Assembly (NCBI GenBank): GCA_963970005.1
Contig: CAXAMN010021607.1
Span: 310,470-374,469, forward strand
Origin: Durusdinium trenchii
Taxonomy: Eukaryota; Sar; Dinophyceae; Suessiales; Symbiodiniaceae
Reading direction: 5' to 3'
Length of the DNA: 64,000 bases
The position numbers and the translations under genes were made by a program. How positions within the stretch are numbered: the stretch's first letter is position 1; every line of letters starts with the position of its first letter. The notes under the pieces were generated by a model, which was not told where the DNA came from, did no database searches, and worked only from the letters and a program-made list of their open reading frames with translations. Of the stretch, positions 50,751 to 61,329 are shown piece by piece.

Positions 50751-51463
50751 GACAACTGCCTCTTGTTGAAGCTAGAACTAGAGTAGTGGCTGTCTTTCAT
50801 CGTGTGAAGGTCCAATCTCCCGTGTGGGACCTACCATGTCCGTATTGCGCTCAGACGTTCGAGAAAATGCCTTTGTTGAACAAGCGCCTTGTAGTCACCC
50901 ATAAAGTGACCCGAGTCCATAACCTGTTTTGGCCTGAGCGGGATGCACTCCTAGGACGACCACAATGCTGTCACTGCCTCTACAAGTTCAGTGCGTGGGG
51001 AGGATTGAGCTTGTGTATCACAGCAGGGAGTTGCCCTCTGTTTGAACCTGACCTGCCACCGCAGGAGCCGCCAGCAGATCAGGCAATCTTCGGACAACGT
51101 GCTCAAGCCGAAGCTTGGATGGCCTTGATTGAGCAGCCTGAGCTCATTCGTACGCTGCGTGAGAATTGTGTCCTTTGTGGGGGGTACTTTTTCACTGGGA
51201 AAGTCATGCTGGAACACCTCAATCTCAACCACTTTGAGATGTGGGCTGAGTCCAAAACCAAAGCGTCAGTCATCGCCCAGGCCCTTCGTGATGCACACCC
51301 GTGTCAAGCTTGTGGGAAGAAGGCAGATAAAGCGCACGCATGCCATGTCATCCGCCAGATGGCCATATTTCATGTCCTGTGTATCGGAACTCAGAGACTG
51401 ACCTCACCTGACCAAGCCAGACTACATTCAGGCTCTCCGGACGGCCTGCGGCAGGCAGTGTGA
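50708..51463 (+). pseudogene. LINE ORF2, part 5: C-terminal zinc-finger cluster
   Basis: Cys/His motifs in order: CPYCAQTF...LLNKRLVVTH, CCHCLYKF, CVLCGGYFFTGKVMLEHLNL with NH, and CQACGKKADKAHACHVIRQ. At least the first and third fit C2H2 fingers. Such clusters after RT occur in several protist and R2/CRE-like LINE lineages and probably bind target DNA or template RNA. Confidence 0.65.
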
Positions 51464-52264
51464 CAAGCCTGGACCCATCATCCAGCACCACCTTCAGGAT
51501 CATGCCGCCATCGTGCAGGAGGCCAGTGACAGAAGCACAAACTTGCAGAAAACCAAGCCATTGCAGCAGGAAGACCGTGCTACTGTGGAAATCGTACTTT
51601 TCGCAAGGGACATCAATGCGTGGTCTTCAATCAGATCGCCGTGCTCCAGGTGGTGGCGCTTCAGGAAGACAATCCACCAGTCGAAGTGCCAGAGCCCAAA
51701 TTTGACAACATGCCACTATGCCAGGACACATCACGCCAAGCTTTTATGTCAGGAACCATGATGCCAAGGTGATGCAACTCATGAAGTTCCTGACCAGTCA
51801 GAGTTGGCAGGCTCTAGGGGCAAAGCGGCGCTGGCGCCCAGATCTTCCTAAATGCCAAGTCTCTTGCACGTCATGTCTTCTTACGACATCATCAGGCAAG
51901 ATGGACTCTGACTCGTGCAGCTGAATGGATCGGCTTGGACCATCACCATGCTGAGATCCCTTGCCTACTTTGCGGAGCAATGCCAGTACTCTCCAGCAGC
52001 GTGGGATTCTTGCCAACTCACAGCTGTCCAACGTTCTTGAACTTCTCAGTGGCCAAGGCCTACTATGAGGCTGATCTCAAGCACCGTGGCACGGTTTATG
52101 GGGCACCTCGGAATAGGGAAGGGTTCTCAATGGGATTCGACTTGGAAGGTCCTATGCGGGCGGCTGCTGCAGCTGATGCGGGATTGGATGCGCTGCTGCA
52201 GTACTCCACTGACCCAATGGCGGACGCTGGAGGCCTGGCCAGCTGGCAAGCAGCGCTGAATTAA
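51464..52264 (+). pseudogene. LINE ORF2, part 6: extreme C-terminus
   Basis: It alternates frames. 51720-51910 has HDAKVMQLMKFLTSQSWQAL, and 51935-52264 has IPCLLCGAMPVLSSS, FLPTHSCPTFLNFSVAKAYY and FDLEGPMRAAAAADAGLD, ending GLASWQAALN and TAA at 52262. Another CxxC and an HxC hint at one more zinc site. About 170 bp of 3' untranslated sequence precede the A-run. Confidence 0.55.
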
Positions 52265-52439
52265 CCTGGGTAGTAGGGAACATAGCTCCCTGATTTTTTA
52301 GTTTTGGATTGGAGTTGGATTCGATGAGAGTCCAAGTAGAGATCTTGATGGAAGGCGTGAGGATGAACCTCCGTGAACAAGCTTTCACGTCCGCCCCGTC
52401 GCTCTGATGACAGCAGAGACGAAACCCAAAAAACGCCCT

Positions 52440-53315
52440 TCGTGATTTCGCTCTTGGCTGCCGCTGCCGCCTTGTCTCCCAAGCTTATCTCCCTTCATGA
52501 TTTCGCTCTTGGCTGCCGCTGCCGCCTTGTCTCNNNNNNNNNNGATTTCGCTTTTGGCTGCCGCTGCCGCCTTGTCTCCCAAGCTTGTCTTCCTTCGTGA
52601 TTTCGCTCTTGGCTGCTGCTGCCGCCTTGTCTCCCAAGCTTGTCTCCTTTCATGATTTCGCTTTTGGCTGCCGCTGCCGCCTTGTCTCCCAAGCTTGTCT
52701 CCCTTCATGATTTCTGCCGCCTTGTCTCCCAAGCTTGTCTTTTTTCATGATTTCGCTTTTGGCTGCCGCTGCCGCCTTGTCTCCCAAGCTTGTCTCCTTT
52801 CATGATTTCGCTTTTGGCTGCCGCTGCCGCCTTGTCTGTGAAGCTTGTCTCCCTTCATGATTTCGCTCTTGGTGGCTTGTCTCCCAAGCTTGTCTCCCTT
52901 CATGATTTCGCTTTTGGCTGCTGCTGCCGCCTTGTCTCCCAAGCTTGTCTCCCTTCATGATTTCGCTTTTGGCTGCCGCTGCCGCCTTGTCTCCCAAGCT
53001 TGTCTCCTTCATGATTTCGCTTTTGGCTGCCGCTGCTGCCGAAGCTTGTCTCACTTCATGGTTTCGCTCTTGGCTGCCCCTGCCGCCTTGTCTGTCCCTT
53101 CATGATTTCGCTCTTGGCTGCCTCTGCCGGCTTGTCTTCCAAGCTTGTCTCCCTTCATGATTTCGCTCTTGGCTGCCGCTGCTGGCTGCCGCTGCCGCCT
53201 TGTCTCCCAAGCTTGTCTCCCTTCATGATTTCGCTCTTGGCTGCCGCTGCCGCCTTGTCTCCCAAGTTTGTCTCTGTTCATGATTTCGCTTTTGGCTGCC
53301 GCTGCCGCCTTGTCA
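52440..53315. repeat. 55-bp satellite, right block
   Basis: About fifteen units of the same 55-bp repeat, with occasional deletions and doubled segments (GGCTGCCGCTGCTGGCTGCC near 53173). All copies keep TTGTCTCCC and CATGATTTCGCT. Translations on both strands give Ala-rich pseudo-proteins and are not genes. Confidence 0.88.
52534..52543. other. Assembly gap (10 N)
   Basis: Ten undetermined bases in the middle of the satellite. The real satellite length is therefore unknown. Confidence 0.95.
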
Positions 53316-54399
53316 TTCTCTTGCTTGCCTTTGACGTGGATGCTGTTATGTGATTTAGGTTTTTTGGGATAGCGACAGAGGCCTGGGGCAGGGAGGGCCC
53401 GAAGGCATTGCCATCAGTGGCATAGCCGATTTTGGGCCGGTGCAGCCCATTGTCTGAAAGACACCTGAAAGACACCTGAAACCTAAAGAAAGGAAGGCCT
53501 CAAGAAACGAAAAGCAACAGAAAGAGAGAAAGAACTCAAGAGCATGACAAGAACATGCAACTGAAAAGCAGCCTGTGGTTACGTAATTAGCCGTGGAAAC
53601 TGTACAGGTGAATACTTAGACGCATGTGCAAATCCTGACTGGATCGTGATCTCAGTGAGCCCTGCGGCATGATATCAGTGGTATCGAGCAAAACAGTCAA
53701 GCCAGAAGGAATCGAAAGAAATTCCAAGGTGGAAGAAATCCCCCAGGATCTGGGTCTATGCATCAGTGGGACTCTGTGGCGATACACACTTAGATGGTTG
53801 CTCGCAAGAGCTAGGATCAGAATGAAGTCCCACTTGACTTGATGAACAGAAAGAAGCACAAACCGAAAGGCGGTGGAGTCCAAGTAGTTGAAGATGTTTA
53901 ACATCTGTTTCAGTGCACTAGCCGCTTACTGCGAAACAACGAATTAGACAGCTTGGGCAACAGTTTTAACCAAAGCGAAAGGTCCAGCAGGTATGCCAGG
54001 ATGGCCAATCCCGGTATCCCGTGTTCAGACTAGCTTCGTTGGGCGTAGTCATCTGAACACGCTACGCCGCCCTGCCTCTTTTTTGCTCGCGCTGTTTTTG
54101 ATTTTGGTTTTGTTCCTAGTAGCAAGGCCAGGAGCAACTAGTAGCATCCAGCCTTCTAGTGAGATCTACGGCAGGCAACCTTACTAGGCACAAACCTTGG
54201 AAACAGGTGTTCACACACACAAACACACTACTACGAACTCGATCTAGCCGCGGGTCACTCCCCTCTACATCAGCAAGCAGCAAACCACACCTGAGGCCCC
54301 TGCCAGCGAGCCACACCTCAGACGACGACAACGTGATGCAGGCCTTGCAGCTTCGGGAAAGGGCCAGCGCTATTTCCCGACCCACGCAACAAAAGCTGG
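53316..54399. other. Unassigned region, no supported gene
   Basis: Only short frames. A hydrophobic frame around 54085-54130 (LLALFLILVLFLVA) lies in CT-rich sequence and is not convincing alone. Confidence 0.35.
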
Positions 54400-55270
54400 C
54401 AGAGGGCTCTTGACCAGGACCACAAGGTCATTTACCAGCACGCGCTGCAGAGACTGGAAAGCATCTACAAGGATCCACAACAGCTACATCCATGAGAAAC
54501 CGCCCACACGCGCCGGACACACCGCCAAGCAATACAAAACGATTCACCCAACAATGCAAGCAGCCATGGCGGGCAAACACCAATGGAAACCACATCGAAG
54601 TGGCTACCCAGACGCGCCAAGTCAGGGTACACCAAGGGCTCACCCCGGAAGTCCTGGAACAGCGTATGCAAGAGCATTGTCAGCAGTTGCAACTCGCATG
54701 AGAGCTGGCGCCGCTAGATTCACCACCCAACACCGTCCGCAAAAAGCCCACACGTGCCCAGATCATTGCTGAAGTCCTGAAGGTCCAGGCCAACCATCCA
54801 CCCTCGCTCAATGAGCATGCCTTTGAGCAAACCGCTGGCTATCTCACATGCAGCAAGTGTGGAGTCTCAGTCCACAAGAGGGCCCCATGATGCTCACAAA
54901 AGCCACCTGCTGGCGTAAAGGCAACCGCGTCCACTGCAGGTCCTGTGCAATTCCTCGATGCCGTGGACAGAATTGTTCTGTACTCTGGCTTGAAACGCCA
55001 ATGCAAAGTCGCCGCCATCAGGGGAACCCCTGAAATGAAGGAGTTCTTCCAAACCAAGGGCGCTGAGCAGGGCATCCCGGCCCCACCCTCACCGAACAGG
55101 GACAGCAAACTGAGGACCTGCTCTCACCTCTGCAACAGCAACTGCAATTCCCACTAGGGCTGTCCAGCGCAGCCATACACCAGGTGAGGAAACCGAGCTG
55201 GCGCCAAGCGCTGGAGATGACCACGTGACCGATGGGGAGGAAGACACGACCTTTCAAGTGGACTTCTCCT
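54400..55270 (+). pseudogene. LINE-associated ORF relic with CxxC motif
   Basis: Coding-like fragments in several frames: DQDHKVIYQHALQRLESIYK (about 54412), EVATQTRQVRVHQGLTPEVL (about 54600), then after a TGA, KKPTRAQIIAEVLKVQANHP and FEQTAGYLTCSKCGVSVHKR (about 54820-54885). The frame 54945-55157 then reads QFLDAVDRIVLYSGLKRQ-like sequence. A C-X2-C-G-X3-H pattern and basic helices suit a nucleic-acid-binding ORF1 or upstream LINE ORF. Position 2 kb after the LINE suggests a second, broken element. Family uncertain. Confidence 0.35.
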
Positions 55271-55379
55271 AGGGCAACGTGTAGTAGTGGCAAAAATCTG
55301 CTACGGCAGCCGCAACCAGTTGCCGCATGAGCAACAAGCCAAAAAGGCTGAGACTCATGCAGACACAAAAGAACCTCTA

Positions 55380-55880
55380 GGAAAATACATACGCGCATAC
55401 ATACCTACCTACCGACCGACCGACCGACAGACAGACAGACAGATATACATACATACACAGGCATACATACACAGACAGGCAGACAGACAGACAGACAGAC
55501 AAACATACATACATACCAGTACTTTGGAGGTACTGTATGTAAATATGCTTTCCACGGAACCCAGACAGACATACATGCCAGTAATTTGGAGGTATGTATG
55601 TTTCCCAAGAATACATACATACATACATACATACATACATACTCTAATTTTAACGTATGTATGTTTGCCAGGAACATACATGCCCTGAATTGTTCAGTAG
55701 GTATGTTTCCTAGGAACATATATACATACCCGGAATTGCGCGGTACGTACGTTTCCCAGGAACATACATACCCATCATTCCTCTATTTTTGAAGTATTTA
55801 CGTTTCTTATAGGAACACTCATACATATATACATGCATGCATGCATGCATGCATGCATACATACATAAATACCTCCTACA
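55380..55880. repeat. ACAT/ACAG microsatellite with interspersed inverted repeats
   Basis: (GACC)n, (ACAG)n and (ACAT)n runs at 55405-55520 and 55615-55650. From 55550 to 55770 a unit recurs: CCAGGAACATACATGCC, an AT-rich spacer AATTGTTCAG or AATTTGGAGG, and GTATGTATGTTTCC, whose ends are complementary. (CATG)n lies at about 55830-55855. Confidence 0.8.
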
Positions 55881-56406
55881 GGGGGGAGGCCATGGATAAC
55901 TGTTTGTAATCATGCATGTATATGTCTATGGAATGATGTGTTGGTGATGTATGCAGTCTTCTATGTGACAGGGGCAGTGGCGGAGGGGTGTGACATTAAA
56001 AAAACGGGAGGGTGCGGGGGCCCGCCCGCCCGCAGGCACGCACACAGGCACGCACGGATATTAATGCACTTTTTGATATTACTTTGGCCAGCCAGCTTTG
56101 TGGAAACAATGCCATTCCTCCAGTGTTCAAAAAACTCCACATGTGATGGACAAGCGAGACACTGAGGAATACTTGTATTTGAACTATTTTGCGCGGCAAT
56201 CGCACCCGGACATTGACTGTGCTACACAAATGGCTGCAGCGCCTTGTGCAGAGTCTGTCATGAAGTGCTTGAAACTCCAAATCATCAGAGGATGGGGCTT
56301 TCCAAAGAGGAAACAACACCTTCAAATTATTGGCAGATCAATTTTTGTTCCATTTGTTCCGTTTCATGGGTAGATAGCATGGGGTGATCAGACGGGAAGA
56401 AGGGCA

Positions 56407-57633
56407 TTGCGGCATTCCCACTTTTGCTTTTTGGACAGCACATTGAATGTTCCTGTCGAAAAGAATGTTTTTGTTGGATTCTTGTTTGGAACTGAATGCG
56501 TTGACTTCAACTTGTTGCCCTGTGCAGGGTTTGCGCTCCCGCTGGTGCAGTTCATTGTGGGACCCGCTTTGGGTGCCCTGAGTGATGCATTTGGTCGAAA
56601 ACCTGCAATTCTGGTAATTCGTTCGTGCCTTCTGATTTCAACAACAGGTACAATAGCAGTAGCTTGGTTTTCCGTACCAATCTGGATAGATTTTTGCCTT
56701 GGTTTCTTTACAATGATTCCCTGGGGTGCTGTACCCTTCGCTTGGTATATGGATCGGATGGATCATGCACCCAGCATTGTTTATGCTGTGAGCCTCATCG
56801 AGGGGTCCTGCATAGTTTGTGCTGCAATGGGGACAGCTCTTGGTACTGTGTTGAGCTCAAAAATGGCAATTTTGGTTGAATTCCTCGGTCGTGTAGTGAC
56901 TCTTTGTATTGCAGTCTTCTTTTTGCCAGAATCTCTACCAGCAGAGAAGCGGATGCCCTTTTGCTGGTCATCTTTGATGCCTACGGCGGCATTCCAAGTT
57001 CTTTTCCAGAGCCCTTTGGTTGAGAAACTCAGTGCAATCAGTATCATCAATTCGTTTCATTGGGCGGGCTACTACACAATGTTCGGACGATTTTTGCAGA
57101 GCAGCATGGCATGGACGAGGCTAAATAGCTACCAAGGTGGACTTGCAGAACACATCTCCCAGGTTCTTTGGCTATCATTGGGTGTGAGTTTTCTTTTGCG
57201 AGCCTTTGGGCAAACAGGACTGATGGTTTTCAGCACTTGCGCCTGCGTGACCTCCAACATTGTGCAAATGCTTTCCAGCAGGCCTTGGCACATCTATTTG
57301 AGTAGCATGGTGCTTTCAGGGCCTTCATTCATTGGCAATGCTGTAGTTGCTGGAATTGTTGGTGCAGCTGTTCCAGGAAAGACGCAAGGCATGCTGCAAT
57401 CTGCCCTTGCTTTGGTCACGCAGGTAGCAGGTGCTCTGGGACCTGTGGCGTTTGCCACTGTCTACCAATTGCTCGATCCGACAGCACCCAGCGCACCGAG
57501 TTGGACCATGTACCTCTATATCCTCTATGGTGCCCTTTTTGCAGTGCCTAGTCTTGCTTTGACCCTTTCATTGCGGAGAAACATTGAGAGGAAAGCCCCA
57601 GGGTCCGCTGCAGAGGTTTCAGACGCCAAATAA
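56407..57633 (+). CDS. Major facilitator superfamily transporter (MFSD14/TetA-like)
   Basis: Secondary active membrane transporter; substrate unknown. GPALGALSDAFGRKP (residues 52-66) is MFS signature A between the second and third helices. A second MFS hallmark, FFLPESLP (171-178), ends the sixth helix. About ten further hydrophobic segments follow, including AGIVGAAVPGKTQGMLQSAL and LVTQVAGALGPVAFATVY, typical of the MFSD14/TetA group. The first about 40 residues do not look like helix 1, and a splice-acceptor-like TGTGCAG/GG stands at 56521-56529, right before GFALPLVQFIVG. The true first exon is therefore probably upstream and not identified. The uninterrupted body (over 1.1 kb) is unlike the decayed retroelements. 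Confidence 0.8.
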   Translation: MRHSHFCFLDSTLNVPVEKNVFVGFLFGTECVDFNLLPCAGFALPLVQFIVGPALGALSDAFGRKPAILVIRSCLLISTTGTIAVAWFSVPIWIDFCLGFFTMIPWGAVPFAWYMDRMDHAPSIVYAVSLIEGSCIVCAAMGTALGTVLSSKMAILVEFLGRVVTLCIAVFFLPESLPAEKRMPFCWSSLMPTAAFQVLFQSPLVEKLSAISIINSFHWAGYYTMFGRFLQSSMAWTRLNSYQGGLAEHISQVLWLSLGVSFLLRAFGQTGLMVFSTCACVTSNIVQMLSSRPWHIYLSSMVLSGPSFIGNAVVAGIVGAAVPGKTQGMLQSALALVTQVAGALGPVAFATVYQLLDPTAPSAPSWTMYLYILYGALFAVPSLALTLSLRRNIERKAPGSAAEVSDAK

Positions 57634-59950
57634 GCCTGCCTGAACTTCATTCAGAATGTAGATATTGTTCTTGCCAACGATACACTTGCTCAGCAGGGAG
57701 ACCAATGCTTCAAGGCCCCTGCACGGAGCACCCCAAGGGCACGCGGAAAAAGCTAGTGTCTTGAAATGGACTTTCTTAGCTGTCATGCAAACATATCATA
57801 AGACTTGGTATGAGTGACTGTGTTGCAAAATTGTTTGGAATTCAATTATATACAAAGGTGGTCAAGACTCAACACTCGCACACACATTTGAATGGCAACT
57901 CCAGACCACGACACATAGCACAGGCTGCTGAACCCACGCCACCCAGGATGATGCCTTCAATGAGTTTCCTTTTCTTTTGATTTAGTTTTCTTGCTCACTG
58001 CTCACAATTGCTGAATACTTTCGAATGAATGCGCTGGCCTTTCAATTTCAAGCTGTCAATGTTTGGTTTCACACTTTCCAAAGTGGTTGCGGCCCGAGAA
58101 GCGCACATTGCAAATCCTCTTGTTCAGAACCAGACAACAATTGAGCTCTTCAGAGATTTGCATAGGTAGTTCATGGCAGACCTGTGCCTGGCTAAGCTAC
58201 TGAAAGTTGTGTCGACTTGTGGGCTTTTCCTGAGCTGCAGGCTGCGGCGCTTACCACAACCGAGACAGACTTTAGAGGCGGATTGTCTTTAGTCATGGAT
58301 AACTTGGAGAGTCTGATGGGTTGCCAGATGGTGCCACTCCTAAGCAGATGGTGCTTTTGCGAACACGGCTGCGACACTGTTCTGGGATTAATTTGAACTT
58401 GCTTACTGCTCGCCCGTAGTCTCATGTTCTCATGAGAGACACTGTTGTATACTGTTGTGTTTCTTCTGAAAGTAAGGTCTGTGCTTTTCTCGCTGTTGGT
58501 GCTTTGAGCAATGTGGGTTTGGTGTTTAGAGTACCATCTGGAGTGCATTCTGCATTCCCCATTTATTTGTGACATGCTCTTGAGCTGTATTACTGTGTTT
58601 GGTGCAAGCTGCTGTATCGAAGCGCAGACGAGTAGTTTGGGTCGTTTGCTCTGGGCTCTCGACAGTTTAGAAGCTGAGCATGGTCAACTTGCTGCACTTC
58701 AGTGGTTTAGGGTGGCCTCCAGCGGCCTCCAGCAGCCTCCAGCTCTACCACAATGAGGAAGATGATTGGCAAGAATGAAAGCAGCAGGATTGATCTTAGA
58801 TCCCAAGGCAACAGCTAGACATGATTCCTTGCGACTCAGATCAACCAATCCCTGTTCTCCATACTCTTTGATCTCACAGCCGCTCTTTTCCTTTCTGGTC
58901 ACCTCTTATTCCTCGCTGCTCCCTCATCTCAATTTGCGTTTCTCTTCATTTTAATGTGGCCAGTTTGCATCCTTCCAGGCTCACTCTCATGTCATTGTGC
59001 AAAACCTACACGAGTTCAGTTCTTTTGTGCTATGTGTTCTGAAGAGCTTTCCGTGCTCATCTATTCCAAGCAGATTGGCGATCTCGCAGCATTTGCAGCA
59101 GTTGCTGCCGTAGAATTCCATCTCGAGTCACATTGGAAACGAGACGTTGGAAACGCTGAGCATTTCAATGTGGTCTGTTTTACGTGACTGGTTTGTGTTT
59201 TGGGCTGACACGATAGAGCGACGGGTAAACAGGCTGGCAGTGTTTGGTCACAACCTATACCTACATAGTGTTGCCTTGATGAGAAGCTGTGCCACGAGTG
59301 CAGGTGGCAGATGCTTCTGTGGGCTCATTCAAAGCCGCTGCTGCCACTGAAACTGCCATTGACTGGAACCAAGTGTCCTCTTCCTCCTGGTGTGTGGGCT
59401 CAGGGCAGGCCTGTGGAAAGTTGGAACCTTGTACCCAGGTAGCGGCAAGTCGCGGTCCACCACCATACGGAAAGCGCAAAGGCACGTTCTACGATTCCTT
59501 GATAGCGCATCACATTTGATGTGGAGCTATGATGGCTTTCTTGAGGCTTTGTGACACATCGTGAAACATGACACGTTTCTGCTTGCGGCTCAAGCAGATT
59601 TTGACACACGAGAAGGTTTGTACAAACATGCCAGAAATTGTTACAACTCACAGCCTCATTCTTTCTCGGTCCAAAGTAGACGTGAAAGAGCACCATAAAA
59701 CGTCACTGCCATTTGATACCGACTGTGCCCGGTTCCTCAGAAGGCGTGACTATCTGTACTAGCCATACTGGCCTGAATCTTCAAGCTGGTCCTGCAGCCA
59801 GTGCCAATTGTCCTAGGAATGGGCGATGCAAATGCCACCAACCTTTGCCGCAGAATCCTAAGACAGACACTTTGTCGACCATCATCCCGACTTCATACAG
59901 CTTTTGCTGGTATGATCTTTGATGAGTGATTGTGTGGCAACAACACCAAC
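57634..59950. other. Unassigned region 3' of the transporter
   Basis: No gene recognised. 59303-59437 (VADASVGSFKAAAATETAID) is flanked by TGCAG/G and CAG/GTAGC and could be an exon, but has no family. GGCCTCCAGCAGCCTCCAG at 58723 is a minor local repeat. Confidence 0.3.
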
Positions 59951-60730
59951 AGAGCAACAGAGTGCAATACAATGCAACGAGTTTAAAAGGTAATCAACAT
60001 AAATCAAACGGATTTCAAAGGCAATAGGCAATCATAGAAACCACAAGGAATTTTAAGAAAGGGACTTCACACATAAAGATAATGTAATGAAACCAATAAA
60101 GCTTAGACGTGATTGCAGGGGATGCTATTATTCAAGCCAAACAGGGAACACATGATTGTAGAGGGTTATATTATTCAAGATTTCTAGTGTACTGGGCCAA
60201 CCCCTTTGTGGAGTTTCTTGCAATAATTTGATGCGCTATAATAAGAGATCAAAACGACATTGATTAAAGACTTTAAACAGGAAATCAAGAGAAATCAAAT
60301 TAATTTTTAGAGGAAATCAATTGGAATCAACACAATGTACGGTGAAGGAAATCATTAGAATTCAACAGGATTGAGAAGGTGAGAAGGGAATCAATAGAAA
60401 TCAAAAGGAATTTGACAGGACATCAATACTTGGGGAATTCAAAAGGGAATTCAATCATACACATACAATCAAACATGAACAGCATAGACGTGATGACGCG
60501 AAAGACCAAAGAAACAGCAAACAACAAGAAAAACAACTGAAAACCACAAAACTCAGGAAATCTGGGTCCAGGCTTTTTGTTGGGTGTTTTTTTTGTTCCT
60601 TTCATTTTTGTTTTTTGGTTCAGAACCGCAAATGGGAAGTTCAAAAACGACAACAAAGACACAAAAAAAGCCTTGTTTTTTGGTACAACATCGCTAAGCA
60701 TAGGGGGTTTTGAGCATGTTTTAATATTGA
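59951..60730. repeat. AT-rich region with GAAATCAA / AATTCAA motif
   Basis: Variants of GGAAATCAA, GAATCAA and GAATTCAA recur every 10-25 bases from about 59990 to 60460, forming a degenerate short repeat. No gene. Confidence 0.5.
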
Positions 60731-61185
60731 TATATTAAGGGGGTGTGGGGGGGGAGTGCTGAGAGGCACATTTTGAGAGGGTGAACCCGGAGCTTGGTGG
60801 GGGAGAGCGCTCCAAAGCGAGGGTCAGAAAAGCAGTGAAAATGGGGTCTGGTGATGCGAGTGATGCAATGGACGCCAAGTAGTGCATCATCAGCATCATG
60901 AAGGGCTTTGGAGCACTCGAGTGGAGACAGGGACAGAAGTACAGAGCAGACCGCCGCATGTAGGATACGAGTTCCCAGGACAACCCGTAACTCGCGAAAT
61001 CCATAGAGATGAGCTCAACTCCATGAATTTGGATTGAATTTCGGCGGGGATGCCTGCGAGGTTGACTACATATCCGCATAGGGTTCCTGCCCCCTAGCAA
61101 AAGCTGTACTTGCACCATGTCCTCGGTCGAGTGGATGCTTCCCGCGGCGTCCACACGCACCGAACGTTTTTCCGGCTTGCCGGTG
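60731..61185. other. Unassigned; minus-strand open frame of 141 codons
   Basis: The frame 60735-61160 (minus) contains VQVQLLLGGRNPMRICSQPR and FMMLMMHYLASIASLASPDP. It shows no domain. It ends in a Ser/Pro-rich run within a G-rich tract. Probably non-coding. Confidence 0.25.
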
Positions 61186-61317
61186 CAGATAGATAGATAG
61201 ATAGATAGATAGAGGAGGTAGAGATAGAGATAGAGATAGAGATAGAGATAGAGACAGAGATAGGTAGGTAGGTAGATAGACAGATGGATAGATGGATAGA
61301 TAGAGAGAGAGAGAGAT
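61186..61317. repeat. GATA-type microsatellite
   Basis: (ATAG)n at 61187-61212, (GATAGA)n at 61222-61262, (GTAG)n, (GATGGATA) and (GA)n. About 130 bp in total. Confidence 0.92.
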
Positions 61318-61329
61318 AAATTCTATATA

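Larger units (their letters stand above)
47520..52435 (+). mobile_element. Non-LTR retrotransposon (LINE) inserted in the 55-bp satellite
   Basis: About 4.9 kb with endonuclease, reverse transcriptase and zinc-finger C-terminus. It ends GACAGCAGAGACGAAACCCA and a short A-run. Satellite lies on both sides, and CCCTTCATGATTTC (47506-47519) and CCCTTCGTGATTTC (52436-52449) bracket it, 13 of 14 identical, as expected for a target duplication. Because the target is itself repetitive, simple array phase could give the same picture. No ORF1 is present inside. Confidence 0.75.

Noticed and set aside
52385-53281. Ala-rich frames on both strands of the satellite
   Set aside because: All derive from the 55-bp unit; no unique sequence or start context.
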